NCBI RefSeq assembly: GCF_900199545.1
Contig: NZ_LT962671.1
Coordinates: forward strand, 1,166,814 to 1,230,813
DNA length: 64,000 nucleotides
Direction of reading: 5' to 3'
DNA from: Raoultibacter massiliensis
GTDB taxonomy: Bacteria; Actinomycetota; Coriobacteriia; Coriobacteriales; Eggerthellaceae
Made by a program: the position numbers and the translations under genes. The notes beneath the pieces were generated by a model. That model was given only the letters and a program-made list of their open reading frames with translations, had not been told where the DNA came from and made no database searches. This document shows, piece by piece, positions 59,414 through 64,000 of this stretch (positions within the stretch are counted from its first letter, which is position 1; each line of letters opens with the position of its first letter).

Positions 59414-60156
59414 TGACGCAGTACGGTTTTTACTTCGACCAAGGCAGATGCTACGGCTGCAAAGCCTGCTCGGTTGCATGCAAGGACTGGAACGACATCG
59501 GACCCGGGCCGGAAAAATGGATGAGCGTGTACATGTGGGAGAAGGGAAAATTCCCGAACACCTCCATCGGCATCCTGGCGTTTAGCTGCGGCCACTGCGA
59601 TAACGCGGTATGCGTCTCAGCCTGCAATCACGGCGCCGTCTTCAAAGAAGAAAAATACGGCGCCGTACTGGTGGATCAGGATCTCTGCGTTGGCGACCGC
59701 AACTGCTTCGAAGCGTGCCCCTACGGCGCTCCGAAGTTCGCCAGCGATGAACCCGGCACCAAAATGAGCAAGTGCACCATGTGCATCGATCGCCTGGAAA
59801 AAGGGCAACTGCCCGCCTGCGTGGCGGCCTGCCCCATGCGCGCCCTGGACTTCGGCCCCATCGACGAGCTGGTTGAAAAGTACGGAGATGTCCGCCAAAT
59901 CGAAACGATGCCGTCTCCCGACATCACAACGCCCAACTGGGTGGCGAAACCGAACCCGCCCAAGGAGCAGCTGATTCCCTACGATGTAGAAAAAGCCATC
60001 AAGCTCACCAAGCCGCGCACGAAGACCGACGACGTATATTCCGACATCAAAAACCTCACGGAATTCGATAGCGACGTTATCTGCACGACCGAACTGCGCA
60101 TGAAGAACGCCACCGTCGCCGAGGTGATGGCCGCCACGTCAAGCGACCAAGGCTAG
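59413..60156 (+). CDS. DmsB-like 4x[4Fe-4S] electron-transfer subunit of Mo-enzyme C
   Basis: A 247-residue subunit. Cysteine groups in order are CYGCKACSVAC (about 13-23), CGHCDNAVCVSAC (about 58-70), CVGDRNCFEAC (about 90-100) and CTMCIDRLEKGQLPACVAAC (about 117-136). This is the DmsB/NrfC four-cluster layout. A polar C-terminal extension (about 155-247) has no membrane helix. The gene overlaps the catalytic-subunit stop by one base. Confidence 0.9.
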   Translation: MTQYGFYFDQGRCYGCKACSVACKDWNDIGPGPEKWMSVYMWEKGKFPNTSIGILAFSCGHCDNAVCVSACNHGAVFKEEKYGAVLVDQDLCVGDRNCFEACPYGAPKFASDEPGTKMSKCTMCIDRLEKGQLPACVAACPMRALDFGPIDELVEKYGDVRQIETMPSPDITTPNWVAKPNPPKEQLIPYDVEKAIKLTKPRTKTDDVYSDIKNLTEFDSDVICTTELRMKNATVAEVMAATSSDQG

Positions 60157-60220
60157 AAGCGAGAGCCTCGCATATGCAAAAAAAAGGGGGGGTGCGACCT
60201 CACCTGAGCTGAACCCCGAT

Positions 60221-60254
60221 AGCGGGACTGGAAACAAAAGTTTTCAGTCCCGCT
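60221..60254 (+). terminator. Terminator after Mo-enzyme C operon
   Basis: Stem AGCGGGACTGGAAAC / GTTTTCAGTCCCGCT (one G-T pair) with a 4-base loop, then TAGTTT. It lies 64 bases after the ferredoxin gene, facing the histidine kinase operon that ends at 60441. The 60157-60440 gap holds nothing else convincing. Confidence 0.75.
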
Positions 60255-60440
60255 TAGTTTACAGGGGTGATGGGAGTGCGCTACCGCCTGCACCGTGCTT
60301 CATCGGCCCCCATCCCCTGTCTTCGTACCGCATTGCCCACAAACGATTCGATTTCGCATTCCGCATAAGGACGAGAACCTCTTCAGAGACGATTGCGACC
60401 ATCCGATGTTCGAGGGCGGCATACAGCTGCAAGATATGGC

Positions 60441-61949
60441 TTACCTTCGCAAGGATGCCTGATCGCCGAATATGGGAATGCGCAAGACGACTCGTGCGCC
60501 GAGAATACGGCCCGACTCCTCGACTCTGTTGGAAAGCTCGATCATGCCGCCATGCGCGATAACCGCATCGGATGCCGCAGATAAACCGATGCCGTAGTGC
60601 TCGCCCATCAGCGCGCCGGTGCGGGACGAATCTCCGCAAAAGAACCGCTCGCAGCCGTGCTCGAGCGCATCAGGAGAAAACCCGGGTCCGTCGTCGTCGA
60701 CCCTCACCGTAAAAAATCCTCCTTCGGCATCGTACCCGAAAACAAGACCGATCCGCCCGCGCGCATGATCGACGGCATTCGCCACAACGTTCGCGACAGC
60801 CCGGCCAAGCGCATCCCGATCAGCCTGCAACCGCATTCCCGCAAGCGACGATCCGCGATCGACTTCAAGCGCAACGCCCGCCGCGCGGGCAAGGGCGCGC
60901 ACCTCCCGCTCGAGTTCGCCGGCGAACTCGTCGAGCCGAACGAACGCACAGGCCCTGATTGCCGCTTCGCCGTGCGACGCTTCGATGAGCAGGCGCACGT
61001 AGTCGTCAAGCCGCTTCGCGGCCGCTGCGGCATCGCGCGCAGCGGCTGAGATGTCTTCGGATCCACCCGCATCAGCTGCGCGTTTCAAGGCAGACATGCC
61101 TTCTATTTCCTCTGCAACGTAGTCGGCATTGGCCCGCACCACGGTAAGGGGCGTTTTGAGGTCGTGGGCAAGCGCAGCCACCTGGTTGCGCTGAGCCTGT
61201 TCTGCGCGCCAATGCGCCTCAAGCGACTCTTCGAGCGAAGAACGCATGCGCTCCATCGCCTCGAGCACATCGTTTATCTGACGCACGTTGCTCGAACCCA
61301 CCGTAAACGCAAGGTCTTCTTGCGCAATCCTGTCGGCAGCATCCGTGAGCGGCGCCATTTTGCGTGCGATAGTGCGGCTTGCGCGATGCGAGATGAGCAG
61401 GACAGAAGCGATGCTTCCTGCGCACGCGGCGACCAGCATAAGGTTTTGGGGATTAGGCAGGGTATCGCGAAACGTGCGGGAGACGAACTGGGGCATGAAC
61501 TCGCTTGCAAGCAGGCAAACCGTGGAATCGGAAAGTTCGAATACCGTATAGGTGACTCCGTTTTGGCCGATCACCGCGGCAGACCCCCTCTCGATTTCGC
61601 CGCGATCGCCCTCAAGGCTGCTGCGCGCGACGTCCAGAGCGGATTCCAGTTCGTCGGCAGGCAAATCGCTCTCGAGCACCGCGCCAGCATCGTCCAGACG
61701 CACGTAGCGGTAGGCGGTGGGGATCGATTCGGGATCGAAATCCCGCTCGGAACGGAGCGCCTCGACCGTCTCGTCGACATGCCCCGCTCCGTAACTGGCA
61801 GGATACACAGCACCTGCGTTCATCGCTGCGGATAGCGCAAGAAACGACAGGACCCATACGATGCCGACGGCCACGATGACGTAGGCGAAGTAGCGCACGA
61901 TGACGAGAGAAAGGGGGATGCCCCGCCGAAAAGGCCTTAAAGCTGCCAT
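60441..61949 (-). CDS. Sensor histidine kinase
   Basis: A 502-residue kinase. TM1 is at about 12-36 (LVIVRYFAYVIVAVGIVWVL), an external domain at about 40-165, and TM2 at about 168-190. HAMP and HisKA follow, with the phosphorylated His in ALAHDLKTPLTVVRANAD. The ATPase domain has the N box VANVVANAVDHA, G1 DDGPGFSP and GIGLSAA. The start at 61949 (MAALRPFRRG) overlaps the response regulator stop; a TTG 6 codons earlier is possible. It likely senses a cationic peptide or envelope stress, given the immunity-type permeases upstream. Confidence 0.92.
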   Translation of the reverse strand: MAALRPFRRGIPLSLVIVRYFAYVIVAVGIVWVLSFLALSAAMNAGAVYPASYGAGHVDETVEALRSERDFDPESIPTAYRYVRLDDAGAVLESDLPADELESALDVARSSLEGDRGEIERGSAAVIGQNGVTYTVFELSDSTVCLLASEFMPQFVSRTFRDTLPNPQNLMLVAACAGSIASVLLISHRASRTIARKMAPLTDAADRIAQEDLAFTVGSSNVRQINDVLEAMERMRSSLEESLEAHWRAEQAQRNQVAALAHDLKTPLTVVRANADYVAEEIEGMSALKRAADAGGSEDISAAARDAAAAAKRLDDYVRLLIEASHGEAAIRACAFVRLDEFAGELEREVRALARAAGVALEVDRGSSLAGMRLQADRDALGRAVANVVANAVDHARGRIGLVFGYDAEGGFFTVRVDDDGPGFSPDALEHGCERFFCGDSSRTGALMGEHYGIGLSAASDAVIAHGGMIELSNRVEESGRILGARVVLRIPIFGDQASLRR

Positions 61950-62599
61950 TTGTACCCCATTCCCCAAACGGTTGCGATGGGATCGGCACCCGCATGACCG
62001 AGCTTCTTGCGCGCGCGACTCACATGCATGGATATAGCGGCGGCATCCGCATCGCTATCCCAGCCAAGGGCGGCTTCCCGAATCTGCTCTCGGGAAAGCA
62101 CCTGCCCACGTCGGCGAGCGAGGACTTCGCAGATCTCGTATTCGGTGGGCGTGAGCGGCACGGGCGTATCGCCCACCGCGATCTCCTTGGTACCGAGATT
62201 CACTCGCACGGACCCGAGAAGCAGGGTATGCGTGCGCTCGCGCTGTTCTCGTCTGAGGTGCGCGTCCACCTTCGCCCGCAATTCGGCAGCACCGAACGGC
62301 TTGCGCACGTAATCATCGGCGCCCAGCCCATAGCCTACAACGGCATCTTCCTCCGCCACCTTGGCAGTCAGAAAAATGATCGGTCCGTCGAAGCATGGTC
62401 GGATCCGCCTCACAAGATCGAACCCGTCGAGCTCGGGCATCATCACGTCGCACAGGATAAGATCGAATCGCGCAAGATCCATATCGGGCACGCGCGCCGA
62501 TTCGACGGCGCATACGACATCGTGCCCATCGCGCTTGAGCACGCGCGCAAGCGCAGAAAGGATCGCCTGCTCATCGTCAATCGCCAATATGCACGCCAT
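61937..62599 (-). CDS. OmpR-family response regulator
   Basis: A 220-residue regulator. The receiver domain has DDEQ at the start and the phosphorylated Asp in LILCDVMMPELDG, with Lys in LTAKV. The C-terminal winged helix is LTPTEYEICEVLARRRGQVL ... GMGYKWQL. The start at 62599 has GGGAGG upstream; the longer open frame (42 codons) is unsupported. Partner of the adjacent kinase. Confidence 0.94.
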   Translation of the reverse strand: MACILAIDDEQAILSALARVLKRDGHDVVCAVESARVPDMDLARFDLILCDVMMPELDGFDLVRRIRPCFDGPIIFLTAKVAEEDAVVGYGLGADDYVRKPFGAAELRAKVDAHLRREQRERTHTLLLGSVRVNLGTKEIAVGDTPVPLTPTEYEICEVLARRRGQVLSREQIREAALGWDSDADAAAISMHVSRARKKLGHAGADPIATVWGMGYKWQL

Positions 62600-62714
62600 C
62601 GCGCCTCCCGTCTTTCCTCGTTCCGCTTTCGCCATGATACCCGATGTTTCTAACGATTCGATAACGGCTGGCTGCGGCTTTTCCGCCCGGCATCGTCCAG
62701 ACGGCACCGCGGTC

Positions 62715-63146
62715 TCAGTCGGCATCCCCCCGCAACGCCGTCAAGGCTCCTTCGGGCACATCCGCTTCGGTTACCTCGCGGTAGTGAACGCCTGTTCCTC
62801 CCTTGGCATCGATCTCGAGAAACCCTTCTCCTTTCGCCTTGCGGCCGAAGGAGATGATCGTAATCTCGCGATGGTCGCCTCCCCCGGTTGCAGCATCCAC
62901 CTTGTAAACGTAATTGGTACCCGCACCCGTCGCATCGCCGTAACTGTCCACATAGGAATCGGGATGCGGCACCGGTGCCCACATCGTAACCACAGGACCG
63001 GGCACAAGCCGATCGAGAACCGACTGGGCAACCGCGCCCCAGCCGCCCGAGCAGCTTGGAAGCAGCGCAACCGCCGCAACGATCGCCGCCGCAAGGACAA
63101 GAAGCAGAACCGACGCCCGATGCGAACGTTTTTCAGAACTGCGCAT
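62715..63146 (-). CDS. YxeA-family (DUF1093) exported protein
   Basis: A 143-residue protein. The N-terminal signal/anchor (about 10-33: ASVLLLVLAAAIVAAVALLP) is followed by SCSGG, so a lipoprotein is possible. The core matches YxeA: TNYVYKVDAATGGGDHREIT, GEGFLEIDAKGGTGVHYREV and ADVPEGAL. YxeA genes often lie beside lantibiotic-immunity ABC permeases, as here. GGAGGG precedes the ATG at 63146. Its start overlaps the permease stop. Function is probably protection at the envelope, but is unproven. Confidence 0.8.
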   Translation of the reverse strand: MRSSEKRSHRASVLLLVLAAAIVAAVALLPSCSGGWGAVAQSVLDRLVPGPVVTMWAPVPHPDSYVDSYGDATGAGTNYVYKVDAATGGGDHREITIISFGRKAKGEGFLEIDAKGGTGVHYREVTEADVPEGALTALRGDAD

Positions 63147-63954
63147 GGCTTTTTCCCTCCTCGAATCGTCCGAACCACGCAAGAAGCGCCGTCAAAGCCG
63201 CCAGCGTCGCAGCTGCGCACAGGATTCCCGTCGTCGCTGCGGCATCGGCCACTTGCAGGAAAATCGCCGCCGATCCCTGCGCTTCGGCTATTGCAGCCTC
63301 CACTGCAAGAGACCCCAAACGCGCCGGCCAGGCAAACGGCTCAAGGCCGAGCAGACCCGAACCCACCGCCGTAAGCTCGCCGGTCATGAGGCCATGCGCA
63401 AGGCCCCCCACCGAAAAGAACGCGAGGAGGAGTCCCGCCGCCCCCGTGCCGATGGCGGCATTGCGCCCGAAGCGAAGCGAGAGCGCTATCATAAGCGCGT
63501 AAAGAGGCGCGCTTCCGAAAGAGAGGCCCGCAACCGAAAGGGCAAGCGTTCCTCCATCCAACGCAAGCCGACCCGCCGCAGCCAGAAGCGCAGCGAAAAC
63601 CCCGACAGCGAGAGCGAGGGCGGCAAGTCCCATAAGCCAAAGCGCCGTGCACTGCGCGGCAAGAGCGATGCGGCGAGACGGCACCGCCGCAAGATTGGCA
63701 AGACCGCCCGCACGCCGTTCCTCATCCACCGCGAGCCCGCAGACGACGCCCGCCATAAGGGGCATCATCGCGCCAAGGAATTGCACGTAGGCATCCGCCC
63801 CCGCAGAGGCGTCCCATGGCGCTACGGCGAAGTACAGCCCGCAGGCAAAGCCCCCCGCAAGCGCGCAGACAAGATGCGCGGGCGCAAGCGGCGAGCGCAC
63901 AAGACGCGTAAACTCGGAACGGATGGCGCCGGAAAAAGTCATGCGCCGCCTCAT
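63133..63954 (-). CDS. Lantibiotic-immunity-type ABC permease (MutG/NisG-like)
   Basis: A 273-residue permease with about six helices, typical of the ~250-residue LanE/LanG families. It begins MRRRMTFSGAIRSEFTRLVR. The external-facing first loop has PWDASAGADAYVQFLGAMMP, and it ends with LLAWFGRFEE, matching the WFxRxE-type end seen in these families. The start at 63954 has GGAGG upstream and overlaps the stop of the preceding permease gene (ATGA). With its upstream partner it would form the LanEG membrane part. Confidence 0.82.
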   Translation of the reverse strand: MRRRMTFSGAIRSEFTRLVRSPLAPAHLVCALAGGFACGLYFAVAPWDASAGADAYVQFLGAMMPLMAGVVCGLAVDEERRAGGLANLAAVPSRRIALAAQCTALWLMGLAALALAVGVFAALLAAAGRLALDGGTLALSVAGLSFGSAPLYALMIALSLRFGRNAAIGTGAAGLLLAFFSVGGLAHGLMTGELTAVGSGLLGLEPFAWPARLGSLAVEAAIAEAQGSAAIFLQVADAAATTGILCAAATLAALTALLAWFGRFEEGKSHAQF

Positions 63955-64000
63955 AGCTCCTCCGATCGCTTGAGCCATGCCGCCCCCGCAGCGCAAAGGA
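63951..64000 (-). CDS. C-terminal end of a preceding ABC permease (MutE/NisE-like), cut off by window edge
   Basis: The last 15 codons of an open frame encode LCAAGAAWLKRSEEL and a stop that overlaps the next start by 4 bases. The ending WLKRSEE resembles the C-terminus of the neighbouring permease (WFGRFEE), as expected for the paired LanE/LanG permeases. The rest of the gene and the expected ATPase lie outside. Confidence 0.6.
   Translation of the reverse strand, partial: LCAAGAAWLKRSEEL

Noticed and set aside
1..64000. CRISPR array or transposase gene
   Set aside because: No regularly spaced repeats and no transposase or integrase motifs were found on either strand.

Overview
The window looks like the chromosome of a gut-type anaerobic actinobacterium of the Coriobacteriia, most likely Eggerthellaceae. 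The genus is not resolved. The case rests on GC-rich coding DNA, many molybdopterin and flavin oxidoreductases, small partner ferredoxins, and three LuxR-type regulators fused to a multi-helix membrane domain. The gene order site-2 protease / scpA / scpB / rluB / tyrA / aroA also fits. No transposase, integrase, phage gene or CRISPR array was seen.

Layout. 1-8.9 kb is a minus-strand housekeeping block: aroA (cut by the window edge), tyrA, rluB, scpB, scpA, an M50 protease, trmL and an ABC-F ATPase. 9.0-22.3 kb is one long minus-strand cluster. In transcription order it holds a 78-aa protein, soluble Mo-enzyme B, a two-cluster ferredoxin, a GPH-type symporter, a zinc-ribbon protein, an MmgE/PrpD protein, a trigger-factor-like protein, two MFS transporters, a small Cys-rich protein, soluble Mo-enzyme A and a second ferredoxin, ending at a terminator. 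A membrane LuxR regulator (22.5-24.0 kb) is divergent from it. 24-28 kb encodes a FtsX-type ABC exporter. 28.8-31.3 kb carries a pyruvoyl histidine decarboxylase with an antiporter (histamine formation), followed by trpS. 33-34.7 kb has three tRNA genes and a DUF1848 gene. 35-41.3 kb holds an XRE protein, an ABC-2 exporter, small proteins, apbE, an AAC(6')-like acetyltransferase and proB. 41.4-48.6 kb has a LysR regulator, a nitroreductase, a second membrane LuxR facing a Tat-exported FMN/FAD reductase, a MerR regulator, and a PadR/DUF1048 pair. 49.1-60.2 kb is a second redox island: a pyrogallol-transhydroxylase-like pair (athL/athS) with a VOC protein, divergent from a third membrane LuxR that is followed by an MFS transporter, a 77-aa protein, and a soluble DmsAB-like reductase. 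60.4-64 kb is a two-component system with a YxeA-family protein and lantibiotic-immunity-type ABC permeases, cut by the window edge.

How they work together. The accessory islands share a pattern: a membrane LuxR protein beside a reductase or hydroxytransferase, usually with transporters and a small partner protein. This suggests substrate-induced anaerobic use of aromatic or other dietary and host molecules as electron acceptors or growth substrates. ApbE can supply covalent FMN to the Tat-exported flavoprotein. The candidates for a little-described system are the 13-kb two-Mo-enzyme cluster with its own trigger-factor-like chaperone and PrpD enzyme, and the athLS + DmsAB-like island, where two promoter regions share the motif CCATAG-N8-GCCAGGAC.
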